In this document: positions 44,625 through 55,075 of the stretch, piece by piece
Layout of the letters: each line of letters begins with the position of its first letter
Position numbering within the stretch: the first letter of the stretch is position 1
DNA from: Bradyrhizobium cajani
GTDB taxonomy: Bacteria > Pseudomonadota > Alphaproteobacteria > Rhizobiales > Xanthobacteraceae
NCBI RefSeq assembly: GCF_009759665.1
Contig: NZ_WQNE01000019.1
Span: 62,001 to 126,000 of the forward strand
Direction: 5' to 3'
DNA length: 64,000 bases
The notes under the pieces: model-generated
The model's input: the letters and a program-made list of their open reading frames with translations, nothing else
Told to the model about the DNA's origin: nothing
The model's database searches: none
Translations under genes and position numbers: made by a program

Positions 44625-45860
44625 ATGGTGGGCCCGCGTACTCCCAAGTCTTCGTCTCCGGGGTCCCGATCGTCGGGGGCGACCCGGCGGAGCGCGATTG
44701 GCCTGCTGCTCGGCGCGCCCCTGCTGTCGGCCTGCGCCGGCGTGCAGCAGAGCCTGAGCCAGTTCTCCAATCCGTTCAGCAGCTCCTCCGCGCCGCCGGC
44801 CCAGCCGGCCGGTCCGCAGCAACAGGCCACGACCGCGGGCACCGGCGGGGTCAAGGTCGCCGTGATCCTGCCGCTCTCGGCCGCCGGCAACGCCGGCCTT
44901 GCCGCGCAATCCATGCGCAATGCCGCCGAGATGGCGCTGGCCGAGTTTCAGAATCCCAATATCCAGCTCCTGATCAAGGACGACAATGGCAGCCCGCAGG
45001 GCGCGCAGGCAGGTGCGCAGCAGGCGGTTGACGAGGGCGCCGAGATCATCCTGGGGCCGCTGTTCGCACAATCGGTGCCGGCGGTGGCGCAGGTCGCGCG
45101 CACGCGCGGCATTTCCGTGATCGCGTTCTCGACCGATTCGAGCATCGCCGGCCGCGGCGTCTATCTGCTCAGCTTCCTGCCGGAGTCAGACGTCAACCGC
45201 ATCATCGAATATTCCGCCAGCATCGGAAAGCGCTCCGTCGCCGTGCTGGTGCCCGACAATGCCTACGGCAATGTCGTCGAGGCCGCGGTGAAGGCGGCGG
45301 TGCCGCGGCGTGGCGGCCGCATCGTCGCGTTCGAGAAATACGGCGCCGATCGCGCCACGCCGGCCCGCACCGTGGCGCAGCAGCTCGGCAGCGCCGACGC
45401 ACTGTTCATCGCCGACGACGGCGATGCCGTCGTCGCGGTGGCCGATGCCATGACCGCGGCGGGCGCCAATTTGCGCAACATCCAGATGCTCGGCACTGGC
45501 CTGTGGGACAATCCGCGCGTCTATGCCAGCTCCGCACTGCAAGGCGGCCTCTACGCCGCGCCCGATCCGGCCGGCTTTCGCGCCTTCTCCGGCCGCTACC
45601 GCACCAAATACGGCGCCGAGCCGGTGCGCACGGCGACGCTGGCCTATGACGCCGTCGCCCTCGTCGCCGCGCTCGCGCGCACGCAGGGCACCACGCGCTT
45701 CTCGCCGGACGTGCTCACCAACCCCTCCGGCTTTGCCGGCATCGATGGCCTGTTCCGCTTCCGCGCCGACGGCACCAATGAACGTGGGCTCGCCGTGATG
45801 AAGGTGACGACCGGCGGCGGCGTTGCAGTCGCGGGCTCGCCGAAGAGCTTTGGGGCGTGA
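44625..45860 (+). CDS. Penicillin-binding protein activator, LpoA-like lipoprotein
   Basis: A 411-residue lipoprotein with lipobox LLSAC (Cys near residue 37), a low-complexity Ser/Pro/Gln spacer and a periplasmic-binding-protein type domain (VKVAVILPLSAAGNAGLAAQSMRNAAEMALAEF onward). This matches the C-terminal half of LpoA, the outer-membrane activator of PBP1a, but the N-terminal TPR half of enterobacterial LpoA is absent. Divergence from rsmI-yraN supports the assignment, since these are neighbours of lpoA elsewhere. Ligand and activation role are inferred. Confidence 0.82.
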   Translation: MVGPRTPKSSSPGSRSSGATRRSAIGLLLGAPLLSACAGVQQSLSQFSNPFSSSSAPPAQPAGPQQQATTAGTGGVKVAVILPLSAAGNAGLAAQSMRNAAEMALAEFQNPNIQLLIKDDNGSPQGAQAGAQQAVDEGAEIILGPLFAQSVPAVAQVARTRGISVIAFSTDSSIAGRGVYLLSFLPESDVNRIIEYSASIGKRSVAVLVPDNAYGNVVEAAVKAAVPRRGGRIVAFEKYGADRATPARTVAQQLGSADALFIADDGDAVVAVADAMTAAGANLRNIQMLGTGLWDNPRVYASSALQGGLYAAPDPAGFRAFSGRYRTKYGAEPVRTATLAYDAVALVAALARTQGTTRFSPDVLTNPSGFAGIDGLFRFRADGTNERGLAVMKVTTGGGVAVAGSPKSFGA

Positions 45861-45866
45861 TGGCCT

Positions 45867-45954
45867 CGTAGCCCGGATGGAGCGCAGCGTAATCCGGGAA
45901 CAGTCTCTCCGCGTAGACAGATCCCGGATTTCGCTACGCTCCATCCGGGCTACG
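45867..45954. repeat. Palindromic repeat, CGTAGCCCGGATGG family (second copy)
   Basis: CGTAGCCCGGATGGAGCGCA ... CTCCATCCGGGCTACG, arms matching the element at 41887-41972. It lies between the convergent ends of the LpoA-like gene and hemW, where it could act as a two-way terminator-like hairpin. Confidence 0.92.
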
Positions 45955-45962
45955 GCAGCTCG

Positions 45963-47117
45963 TTACGCCGCCAGATCCGCGACCACCGCGTCCAGCACCG
46001 GGAATCCGCTGCTGGTCACGCGCAGGCGTCCCGTGGCGTCGACGGTGATCGCACCTTCCTCGCGCAGCAGCGCAATGCGGCCGGGATCGAGCGGGCGGCC
46101 GGAAAGCGCGGTGTAGCGCTCGGGGTCGATGCCCTCGGCGAGGCGCAGCCCCATCAGCAGGAATTCGTCGGCGCGTTCCTCGCTGTTGAGGAGATCGTCG
46201 GTGACGATGCCGTGGCCGTTGGTCTCGACCCGCATCAGCCAGGCCTCGGGACGCTTCTCGGTGGCGGTGGCGTGGCGCACGCCGTCGATGTCGAGCCGGC
46301 CATGCGCGCCGGGACCGATGCCGGCATATTCGTCACCGCGCCAGTAGACCAGATTGTGCCGGCACTCGGCGCCGCGCCGCGCGTGATTTGAAATCTCGTA
46401 GGCGGGGAGCCCGAGCTTCTCGCAGGTCTCCTGCGTGACGTCGTAGAGCGCGCGCGCGACCGCTTCGTCCGGCGTCTTCAATTTGCCGGCCTGGTGCAGG
46501 CCGAAGAACGGCGTGCCTTCCTCGATCGTGAGCTGATAGAGCGACAGATGCTCGGCGGCCTCATTGATCGCGAGCCGCAGCTCATCGGCCCACATCGCCG
46601 GCGTCTGGTCGGGGCGGGCGTAGATCAGGTCGAACGAATAACGCTCGAACGAGCGGCGCGCGATCGCGACGGCATCGAGTGCCTCGCGCGCGCTGTGCAT
46701 GCGGCCCAGCGCCTTCAGCGAGACATCGTCGAGCGCCTGCACGCCGAGCGAGACGCGGTTGACGCCGGCGGCGCGATAGCCCGCGAAGCGGGTGGCCTCG
46801 ACACTGGTCGGGTTTGCTTCCAGCGTCACCTCGACATCGCCGGCGACGGTCCAGTGCCTGCCGATCGCATCGAGCACCGCGCCGACGGTTGCGGGCTGCA
46901 TCAGGGACGGCGTGCCGCCGCCGAGAAAGATCGAGGTGACCTCGCGGCCTCCCGCGCGCTGCGCCGTCGTCTCGATCTCGCGGGCGAAGGCGGCCGCAAA
47001 GCGGCCCTCGTCGATCGCGGCGTGGCGGACATGGCTGTTGAAATCGCAATAGGGGCACTTCGACAGGCAGAACGGCCAGTGCACGTAGACGCCGAAGGCT
47101 TCCTTAGCGCGGCTCAA
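45963..47117 (-). CDS. hemW: HemW, radical-SAM haem chaperone
   Basis: Radical-SAM protein of the HemN-like family that binds haem and passes it to respiratory proteins; it does not act as coproporphyrinogen oxidase. The 384-residue protein has YVHWPFCLSKCPYCDF with the C17-x3-C21-x2-C24 cluster, then SIFLGGGTPSLM, and NRVSLGVQALDD. The N-terminal Cys found before CxxxCxxC in true HemN is absent, supporting HemW. It overlaps rdgB by 14 bases. Confidence 0.94.
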   Translation of the reverse strand: MSRAKEAFGVYVHWPFCLSKCPYCDFNSHVRHAAIDEGRFAAAFAREIETTAQRAGGREVTSIFLGGGTPSLMQPATVGAVLDAIGRHWTVAGDVEVTLEANPTSVEATRFAGYRAAGVNRVSLGVQALDDVSLKALGRMHSAREALDAVAIARRSFERYSFDLIYARPDQTPAMWADELRLAINEAAEHLSLYQLTIEEGTPFFGLHQAGKLKTPDEAVARALYDVTQETCEKLGLPAYEISNHARRGAECRHNLVYWRGDEYAGIGPGAHGRLDIDGVRHATATEKRPEAWLMRVETNGHGIVTDDLLNSEERADEFLLMGLRLAEGIDPERYTALSGRPLDPGRIALLREEGAITVDATGRLRVTSSGFPVLDAVVADLAA

Positions 47118-47739
47118 GGCAGATCTCCGCCAGTTTCACGAAGGCGCGGGCGCGGTGCGACAGGCCGAGGCCAATCGGCGGCAGGCCGTGCTTCTCGACG
47201 CTCTCCATCTCGCCGAAGGTACGGCTGTGGTCCTCGGGCAGGAACATCGGATCATAGCCGAAGCCGGCGGTGCCGCGCGGCGGCCAGACCAGCGTGCCGT
47301 CGACGCGCGCCTCGACCTCTTCGAGATGATCGTCGGGCCAGGCGACGCAGAGCGCTGAGACGAAGTGCGCCTTGCGCTTGTCCGGCGTGGTGGCGCCGCG
47401 CTCCTGCAACAGGCGCTCGATCTGCGCCATCGCCGCGGCGAAGTCCTTGGCCGGGCCGGCCCAGCGCGCGCTGTAGATGCCGGGCGCGCCGTCGAGCGCG
47501 TCGACCACGATGCCGGAATCATCGGCGAAGGCGGGAAGCCTGGCCGCCTGCGCCGCCGCGATCGCCTTGATCGCGGCATTGCTGCGGAAATCGTTGCCGG
47601 TCTCCTCCGGCTCGGGCAGGCCGAGCTCGCCCGCCGACACCGCCTCGATGCCGTACGGCGCAAGCAGCTCCCGCATCTCGGCGAGCTTGCCGGGATTGTG
47701 GGTGGCGATGACGAGCTTGTCCGTGATTCGGCGGTGCAT
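47104..47739 (-). CDS. rdgB: Non-canonical purine NTP pyrophosphatase RdgB/Ham1
   Basis: Hydrolyses dITP, ITP and XTP to keep them out of nucleic acids. The 211-residue protein has VIATHNPGKLAEMRELLAP, then ADDSGIVVDALDGAPGIYSARWAG and PRGTAGFGYDPMFLPEDHSRTFGEM, family hallmarks. It lies between rph and hemW, the standard neighbourhood. Confidence 0.97.
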   Translation of the reverse strand: MHRRITDKLVIATHNPGKLAEMRELLAPYGIEAVSAGELGLPEPEETGNDFRSNAAIKAIAAAQAARLPAFADDSGIVVDALDGAPGIYSARWAGPAKDFAAAMAQIERLLQERGATTPDKRKAHFVSALCVAWPDDHLEEVEARVDGTLVWPPRGTAGFGYDPMFLPEDHSRTFGEMESVEKHGLPPIGLGLSHRARAFVKLAEICLEPR

Positions 47740-47749
47740 GGCCTATTGA

Positions 47750-48463
47750 CTACGCTACCGCCAGTTTCTGCAAGTCCACGAGACGCGCGACGCCCTTGCG
47801 CGCCAGGGCCATCAGCGCCAGGAACTCGGCTTCGCTGAACGGCTCGCGTTCCGCGGTGCCCTGCACCTCGATGATGCGGCCGTCGCCCGTCATGACGAAA
47901 TTGGCGTCGGTCTGGGCTTCCGAATCCTCGGCATAGTCAAGATCGAGCACCGGCGTGCCATTGTAGATGCCGCACGAGATCGCGGCGACGTTGTCGCGGA
48001 GCACGTTGGCCTTGATCATGTTGCGCGCCTTCATCCAGTTGATGCAGTCGGCAAGCGCGACCCAGGCGCCGGTGATCGAGGCCGTGCGCGTGCCGCCGTC
48101 GGCCTGGAGCACGTCGCAATCGACCGTGATCTGGCGCTCACCGAGCGCTTCGAGGTCGACGATGGTGCGAAGCGAGCGGCCGATCAGGCGCTGAATCTCG
48201 ACGGTGCGGCCGCTCTGTTTTCCCGCAGAGGCTTCGCGGCGGGTGCGTTCCGAGGTCGCGCGTGGCAGCATGCCGTATTCGGCGGTGACCCAGCCGCGGC
48301 CCTGGCCCTTCAGCCACGGCGGCAGGCGGTCTTCCAGCGTGGCGGTGACCAGCACATGGGTGTCGCCGAATTTCACGAGGCACGAGCCCTCCGCATATTT
48401 GACCACGCCGCGCTCCAGCGTCACGGGGCGCAATTCGTCGGGCGCACGGCGGCTTGGCCGCAT
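47750..48463 (-). CDS. rph: Ribonuclease PH
   Basis: Phosphorolytic 3'-5' exoribonuclease trimming tRNA 3' ends. From ATG 48463 (RBS GGAGGATTTCCC before it) the protein has 237 residues, and shows RPSRRAPDELRPVTLERGVVKYAEGS, RREASAGKQSGRTVEIQRLIGRSLR, and VDCDVLQADGGTRTASITGA. Divergent from hrcA, it opens the rph-rdgB-hemW row. Confidence 0.97.
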   Translation of the reverse strand: MRPSRRAPDELRPVTLERGVVKYAEGSCLVKFGDTHVLVTATLEDRLPPWLKGQGRGWVTAEYGMLPRATSERTRREASAGKQSGRTVEIQRLIGRSLRTIVDLEALGERQITVDCDVLQADGGTRTASITGAWVALADCINWMKARNMIKANVLRDNVAAISCGIYNGTPVLDLDYAEDSEAQTDANFVMTGDGRIIEVQGTAEREPFSEAEFLALMALARKGVARLVDLQKLAVA

Positions 48464-48631
48464 GGGAAATCCTCCAAAACTCGCAGGTGTAGGGCTGTTC
48501 GCGGTGCTTGTAGGTGGGGTGAGGGTGGGCGGCAAGGTTTTTTCACCCCTGATTTCGAACCCGCAAACGCCACGCTTGTCAGAAGCGTCCGGGATGGACA
48601 AATTATGAGCATCTGAGAGGAGTTACCGTCT

Positions 48632-49720
48632 GTGGCCCATCACGATCCGATCCATCTGATCGCGCCGCGCGCAGGCCTCGCCCAGCTCAACGAGCGTTCC
48701 CGCGACATCTTTCGTCAAATTGTCGAAAGCTATCTCGCGACAGGCGAGCCGGTCGGCTCGCGCAACATCTCGCGCCTGATCGCCTTGCCGCTGTCGCCGG
48801 CCTCGGTCCGCAACGTCATGGCCGATCTGGAACAGCTCGGCCTGATCTATGCCCCGCATACCTCCGCCGGCCGCCTGCCGACGGAACTCGGCCTGCGTTT
48901 CTTCGTCGATGCCTTGATGCAGGTTGGCGATCTCAGCGAGGCCGAGCGGCAGTCGATCCAGAGCCAGCTTGCTTCCGTCGGCCAGGCCCAATCGGTCGAG
49001 GCGGCGCTGGAGCAGGCGCTGACGCAGCTCTCGGGTCTCACGCGGGCCGCCGCGGTCGTGTTGACGCCGAAGTCGAATGCGAGGCTCAAACATATCGAAT
49101 TCGTCCGGCTGGAACCCGAAAGGGCGCTGGTGATCCTGGTCGGCGAGGATGGCCAGGTCGAAAACCGTGTCCTGACGCTGCCGCCCGGGGTTCCCTCCTC
49201 GGCCATCATTGAAGCCGGCAATTTCCTCAATGCACGAATCCGCGGCCGGACCCTGGCCGAAGCGCGGCTCGAGCTCGAGACCGCGCTCGCGGAGGCGCGC
49301 GCCGAGCTCGACCAGCTGACGCAGAAGGTGATCTCGGCCGGCATCGCGAGCTGGTCCGGTGGCGAGAACGAGAACCGCCAGCTCATCGTTCGCGGTCACG
49401 CCAACCTGCTCGAAGACCTGCATGCGCTGGAGGATCTGGAGCGGGTGCGGCTGTTGTTCGACGATCTCGAGACCAAGCGCGGCGTGATCGACCTGCTTGG
49501 CCGGGCCGAGACCGCGGAGGGCGTGCGGATCTTCATCGGCAGCGAGAACAAGCTGTTCTCGCTGTCGGGCTCCTCCACCATCATCTCGCCCTATCGGGAT
49601 GCCGCCGGCCATATCGTCGGCGTTCTCGGCGTGATCGGTCCGACACGGCTGAATTATGCCCGCGTGATCCCGACCGTGGACTATGCCGCCCGCATCGTCA
49701 GCCGCCTTTTGGGGGGCTGA
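48632..49720 (+). CDS. hrcA: Heat-inducible transcription repressor HrcA
   Basis: Repressor binding CIRCE elements of chaperone operons. The 362 residues begin VAHHDPIHLIAPRAGLAQL at GTG 48632 with GGAG nine bases upstream, then winged-helix HTH with SRDIFRQIVESYLATGEPVGSRNISRL and NVMADLEQLGLIYAPHTSAGR, and the C-terminal GAF-like HrcA domain. I saw no CIRCE (TTAGCACTC-N9-GAGTGCTAA) in the adjoining gaps. grpE follows. Confidence 0.97.
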   Translation: MAHHDPIHLIAPRAGLAQLNERSRDIFRQIVESYLATGEPVGSRNISRLIALPLSPASVRNVMADLEQLGLIYAPHTSAGRLPTELGLRFFVDALMQVGDLSEAERQSIQSQLASVGQAQSVEAALEQALTQLSGLTRAAAVVLTPKSNARLKHIEFVRLEPERALVILVGEDGQVENRVLTLPPGVPSSAIIEAGNFLNARIRGRTLAEARLELETALAEARAELDQLTQKVISAGIASWSGGENENRQLIVRGHANLLEDLHALEDLERVRLLFDDLETKRGVIDLLGRAETAEGVRIFIGSENKLFSLSGSSTIISPYRDAAGHIVGVLGVIGPTRLNYARVIPTVDYAARIVSRLLGG

Positions 49721-49816
49721 CCGGCGTTTCCTCCGATCACGGGCGCTTGATTTTCGTCTCTTTAGGCACGATATCCGGGCCAACAATCCCTGGAAACGAG
49801 TTCGAGATTAGAGCCG

Positions 49817-50422
49817 ATGAACGATCGAGACCGGCAACCCGAAGACACGGCCGCGCCGACGGCTGAACCCGTGGTGTCAAAGCCCTACATCATGCCCGAC
49901 GATCCCGAGCCGGGTTCGGTCGAAACGTTGCAGAAGGAAGCCACCGAGGCGCGCGACCGCATGCTGCGAACGCTGGCCGAGATGGAGAATTTGCGCAAGC
50001 GCACCACCAAGGAGGTCGCCGACGCCCGCCTCTATGGCATCACCGGCTTTGCCCGCGACGTGCTCGACATCGCCGACAATCTTCAGCGCGCGCTCGATGC
50101 CGTTCCGGCCGAGGCCCGCGCCGCCGCCGATCCCGGCCTGATTTCGCTGATCGAGGGCGTCGAGCTCACCGAGCGCTCGCTGCTCAACGCGCTGGAGAAG
50201 CACGGCGTGAAGAAGTTCGATCCCCAGGGCCAGAAGTTCGATCCGAACTTCCAGCAGGCGATGTTCGAGGTGCCCGATCCGTCGGTGCCGTCGGGCACCG
50301 TGGTCCAGGTCGTGCAGGCCGGCTACACCATCGGCGAGCGCGTGCTGCGCCCGGCCCTGGTCGGTGTCGCCAAAGGCGGCGCGAAGGCGACAGCCGCCGC
50401 CAACAGCAACGAGTCGAACTGA
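49817..50422 (+). CDS. grpE: GrpE, nucleotide exchange factor of DnaK
   Basis: Dimeric exchange factor releasing ADP from DnaK. The 201-residue protein has an acidic N-terminal tail, a long coiled coil (TEARDRMLRTLAEMENLRKRTTKE) and the C-terminal beta domain with FDPNFQQAMFEVPDPSVPSGTVVQVVQAGYTIGERVLRPALV. It lies 96 bases after hrcA. dnaK lies 2.5 kb further. Confidence 0.98.
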   Translation: MNDRDRQPEDTAAPTAEPVVSKPYIMPDDPEPGSVETLQKEATEARDRMLRTLAEMENLRKRTTKEVADARLYGITGFARDVLDIADNLQRALDAVPAEARAAADPGLISLIEGVELTERSLLNALEKHGVKKFDPQGQKFDPNFQQAMFEVPDPSVPSGTVVQVVQAGYTIGERVLRPALVGVAKGGAKATAAANSNESN

Positions 50423-50452
50423 GCGGCGTAAACCGCTTCCTGAAATCTTGGT

Positions 50453-50553
50453 GTCATTCCGGGGCGATGCGAAGCATCGAACTACGGTGCGCAATTGCGC
50501 ACCTGAGAATCTCGAGATTCCGGGTTTGGCTCTGCGAGCCGCCCCGGAATGAC
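50453..50553. repeat. Palindromic repeat, GTCATTCCGGGG family (second copy)
   Basis: GTCATTCCGGGGCGATGCGA ... GCCGCCCCGGAATGAC with inner inverted repeats (GGTGCGCAATTGCGCACC and GAATCTCGAGATTC). It belongs to the family seen at 2279-2367 and separates grpE from the convergent pncA-like gene. Confidence 0.87.
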
Positions 50554-50565
50554 CGCGCGAAGTTC

Positions 50566-51288
50566 CTACGCGCTCATCGCGATATCCGCGGACTGAATCC
50601 GCTTCACGCCGGCCTTGGCCATGTCGGCCCAGGCCTTTGCCAGCGAGCCCTGCGTGTCGATGCCGCGGCAGGCGTCTTCGACCACATAGGTCTCGAAGCC
50701 CGCCTTGCGCGCGTCGAGCGCGGTCCAGGCGACGCAGAAATCCGTCGCGAGGCCGGCGACGAAGACGCGCTTGATCTTGCGCCCCTTCAGATAGCCGGCA
50801 AGTCCCGTCGAGGTCTTGCCGTCGGCTTCGAGGAAGGCCGAATAGCTGTCGACGTCCTTGTGAAAGCCCTTGCGGATGATGAGCTCGGCCTGCGGGATCG
50901 ATAGATCCTTCGAAAGTGCTGCGCCGTCCGTGCCCTGCACGCAATGATCCGGCCACAGCACCTGCTTGCCGTAGGGCAGGTCGATGGTCTCGAACGGCTT
51001 CTTGCCGGAGTGTACTGACGCAAACGAAACATGGCCGGGCGTGTGCCAGTCCTGCGTCATCACGACGTTCGAAAACGCTTTCGCCATTTTGTTGATGACG
51101 GGCACGACCTGCTCGCCGTCCTTCACCGCGAGGCTGCCGCCCGGCAGAAAACAGTTCTGGACGTCGATCACGAGCAGCACGGAGGTCTCGTCCGGCTTGA
51201 TCGATGTGGCCGCAAGGAGTGCGCCCGGAGCGAGGGCCGCAAGCGCGCTCGTCCCAAGCGCTGTCAAAATCTGTCGTCGATCCAACAT
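50566..51288 (-). CDS. pncA: Exported nicotinamidase/pyrazinamidase (PncA-like)
   Basis: Isochorismatase-superfamily amidase that turns nicotinamide into nicotinate. The 240-residue protein has the catalytic triad D42 (LLVIDVQNCF), K140 (IIRKGF) and C185 (ATDFCVAW), and metal ligands D80, H82, H86 and H115 (QDWHTPGH, WPDHC). The first 28 residues are unusual: DRRQILTALGTSALAALAP resembles a twin-arginine (Tat) signal with a hydrophobic core, ending near LLAAT. PncA is normally cytoplasmic. Confidence 0.9.
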   Translation of the reverse strand: MLDRRQILTALGTSALAALAPGALLAATSIKPDETSVLLVIDVQNCFLPGGSLAVKDGEQVVPVINKMAKAFSNVVMTQDWHTPGHVSFASVHSGKKPFETIDLPYGKQVLWPDHCVQGTDGAALSKDLSIPQAELIIRKGFHKDVDSYSAFLEADGKTSTGLAGYLKGRKIKRVFVAGLATDFCVAWTALDARKAGFETYVVEDACRGIDTQGSLAKAWADMAKAGVKRIQSADIAMSA

Positions 51289-51407
51289 CGTTCGCCTCCC
51301 TCAGGATGAGCCCAGTGGAGCCGAAGCCTAGTTCCGCGCGCGAGCGAACAGAAGCCCGAAAATGCAGCCGGTTCTGGTGAGGGGTTGGGCTCGCAGCCCC
51401 AACATCA

Positions 51408-51567
51408 CTGTCGTCCCGGGGCGCGCAAAGCGCGAGCCCGGGATCTATAACCACAGGGAGAGGTTTGGCGAAGACTCTTCGTGGGACTGCGACCGACGGC
51501 AACCGCGAGATCACGCGGTATGGATCCCCGCCCCCGTGCGCAATTGCGCAACTAGGCGGGGATGACA
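51408..51567. repeat. Palindromic repeat, TGTCGTCCCGGGGCGCGC family
   Basis: A long composite of about 160 bases beginning TGTCGTCCCGGGGCGCGC and including CCCGGGATCTATAACCACAGG, seen also at 20693-20834, and ending with CCCCGCC / GGCGGGG and GGGGATGACA. It fills most of the gap between the nicotinamidase gene and the following convergent gene; the remainder (51289-51407) has no supported gene. Confidence 0.8.
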
Positions 51568-51592
51568 CCGAGTGTGTTGCGCCGCCTTCGCC

Positions 51593-52534
51593 TTACCCCT
51601 TCGGCTGGATGCCGTCGCGCACGGCGCGGAAGCGGGTGAAGGCGGCTGGCCACTGGTCGCGCGGGGCGCTGGCGATGATGCGCAGCGAGGCGCCGCCGCT
51701 CGAGAAGCGGATCCACTGCACCACGGTCACCGGGGTCTTGTCCTTGCCGCTGACGCCGTCGATCCGGGTCTCGAAACCCTGCTGGCCGTTGATGCGGATC
51801 GGCTCCGACATGGTGACGCGCGATTCGCGCACGCCGGGGATTTGCAGCGCTGCTTCCTGGGCGAAGCGGGCGCGGTCGTCGGCCTGCTGCGGGGTGGCGC
51901 CGATCAGGCCGAGGATCATGAACGGCTTCGACTCATAGCCCATGCTTTCGTTGCCGTCGGCCAGGATGATGCTGGCGCCCGGGGCCAGCGTGCGGATGTC
52001 CTTGAAGTCGGCGAGATCGGTGATCTTGAACGGCATCAGCGCGATCTGCTCTTCGGTCGAGACCTGCTTGCGGGTGACGGTGCTCGCAAACATCTGCCGC
52101 ACCGCCTCGTCGGTGTAGATCTTGGTCGCATTCTCGGGGATCTGGACCGCGACATAGCCGGAGAATCCGGCGCCCGGCACGATCATCGAATAGCGCTTCA
52201 CCGGGGTCTCGCCCGCCTTGCCGCTTTCGGTGGTGAAATAGGCAAGACCCGCGGGGGTCTCGATCTTGTCCTGCTTGACGCCGGCGGTGCCGGCTGGATT
52301 CGAATTGAAGGCGCTCACGACCTCGCCATAGGCCGCCGGCGGCAGCTCGGTGATCAGCACCTTGACGCTGCCGTCCCCGCTCTCGAAGCCCGGAAAGGTC
52401 TTTGCCGTGCTCAGCCCGATCAGCGGCACCATGCCGAGGCGCAAGCCCGGCGGGAAAACGGCGTCGGCTGCCCCGGCTGGAAGCGCCGAGGCGACGAGGA
52501 GGGCGAGCGCGGCGAGGGGGCGGATCAGCTTCAT
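51593..52534 (-). CDS. Exported protein of unknown function
   Basis: A 313-residue protein from ATG 52534 (a GTG six bases upstream is possible), with a signal peptide (LIRPLAALALLVASALPAGAADA) cleaved near AGAADA. The mature part starts FPPGLRLGMVPLIGLSTAKTF and has GYVAVQIPENATK, RINGQQGFETRIDG and the C-terminal RFRAVRDGIQPKG. The motifs do not match a family I know; similar proteins are annotated as conserved hypothetical in Bradyrhizobium. It reads away from dnaK. Confidence 0.72.
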   Translation of the reverse strand: MKLIRPLAALALLVASALPAGAADAVFPPGLRLGMVPLIGLSTAKTFPGFESGDGSVKVLITELPPAAYGEVVSAFNSNPAGTAGVKQDKIETPAGLAYFTTESGKAGETPVKRYSMIVPGAGFSGYVAVQIPENATKIYTDEAVRQMFASTVTRKQVSTEEQIALMPFKITDLADFKDIRTLAPGASIILADGNESMGYESKPFMILGLIGATPQQADDRARFAQEAALQIPGVRESRVTMSEPIRINGQQGFETRIDGVSGKDKTPVTVVQWIRFSSGGASLRIIASAPRDQWPAAFTRFRAVRDGIQPKG

Positions 52535-52795
52535 GGGCACTCTGATTGGTTCATATTGAGGCCGTTCGATGGTCGGTCACCGGGCCCCTTTGTCGCGCCA
52601 AGCAGCCCCGATGGCGGCTGCCCGGCGCCCGCCTTTTAGCGGGTTTGGCCTTGCTGCAACAGAGCGGGCCAGGTTGCGGCGGCGGGGCCGGCCGGCCGCC
52701 GGACCTGTTAATAATTCCTCACCCGCAAGGGCGGTTCAGCCCGGATGTGATCTGCCAAAACCCAATGTTTTCACGGCCGAAACGTGATCCCGGTC

Positions 52796-52823
52796 CTTGC
52801 GGGCCCCTCCCCCCCTCCTATAT
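52796..52823 (+). promoter_or_regulatory. Predicted RpoH (sigma-32) promoter of dnaK
   Basis: CTTG at 52796-52799, a spacer of exactly 17 bases, then CCTATAT at 52817-52823. This matches the alphaproteobacterial RpoH consensus CTTG-N17/18-CYTATNT. Start codon of dnaK lies 105 bases further. The rest of the 52535-52928 gap has no gene; the GC-rich stretch near 52675-52700 may be a hairpin but was not resolved. Confidence 0.85.
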
Positions 52824-52928
52824 GAGCGTCAACCATCGCAATATCGCGAATGTTTGATCTTAGGGGGTTTCGGATCGGGTGCCTTCTGGGCCCAGCCAAC
52901 CTGCCGCAAAAAGAAGGATATCAGGACC

Positions 52929-54830
<1,902 letters not shown>

Positions 54831-54879
54831 ACCCCAAGAGGGTGATCATGCGGACGGCTTGGACCCCACACGCGCTACC

Positions 54880-54904
54880 GGCCTCCTCCCTCGCGGGGGA
54901 GGCC
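54880..54904. other. Hairpin in the dnaK-dnaJ gap
   Basis: GGCCTCCTCCCTCGCGGGGGAGGCC, an inverted repeat with a 7-base outer stem and inner CCC/GGG pairs, 50 bases beyond dnaK. There is no T run, so it may be a processing or attenuation hairpin that lowers dnaJ relative to dnaK expression. The remaining gap (54831-55075) holds a 73-residue open frame I do not support. Confidence 0.6.
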
Positions 54905-55075
54905 GTCGTGCCTGGCGGGGCGGGCGAGGCGCCCGTTACGATCGATCAATTCCCAGCCGTTATTCTGAACGCCGCCAAGCTGCCCTCTGCCGCGAAGCGG
55001 AAGGCTACCTATATCGTCGCGTGGGAACGCCATTTCTCGCCGACCTGACCTGCGATTGGATAGACCGAGTCCGAC

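Noticed and set aside
48464..48631. CIRCE operator upstream of hrcA
   Set aside because: No TTAGCACTC-N9-GAGTGCTAA sequence or close variant was found between rph and hrcA, nor before dnaK.
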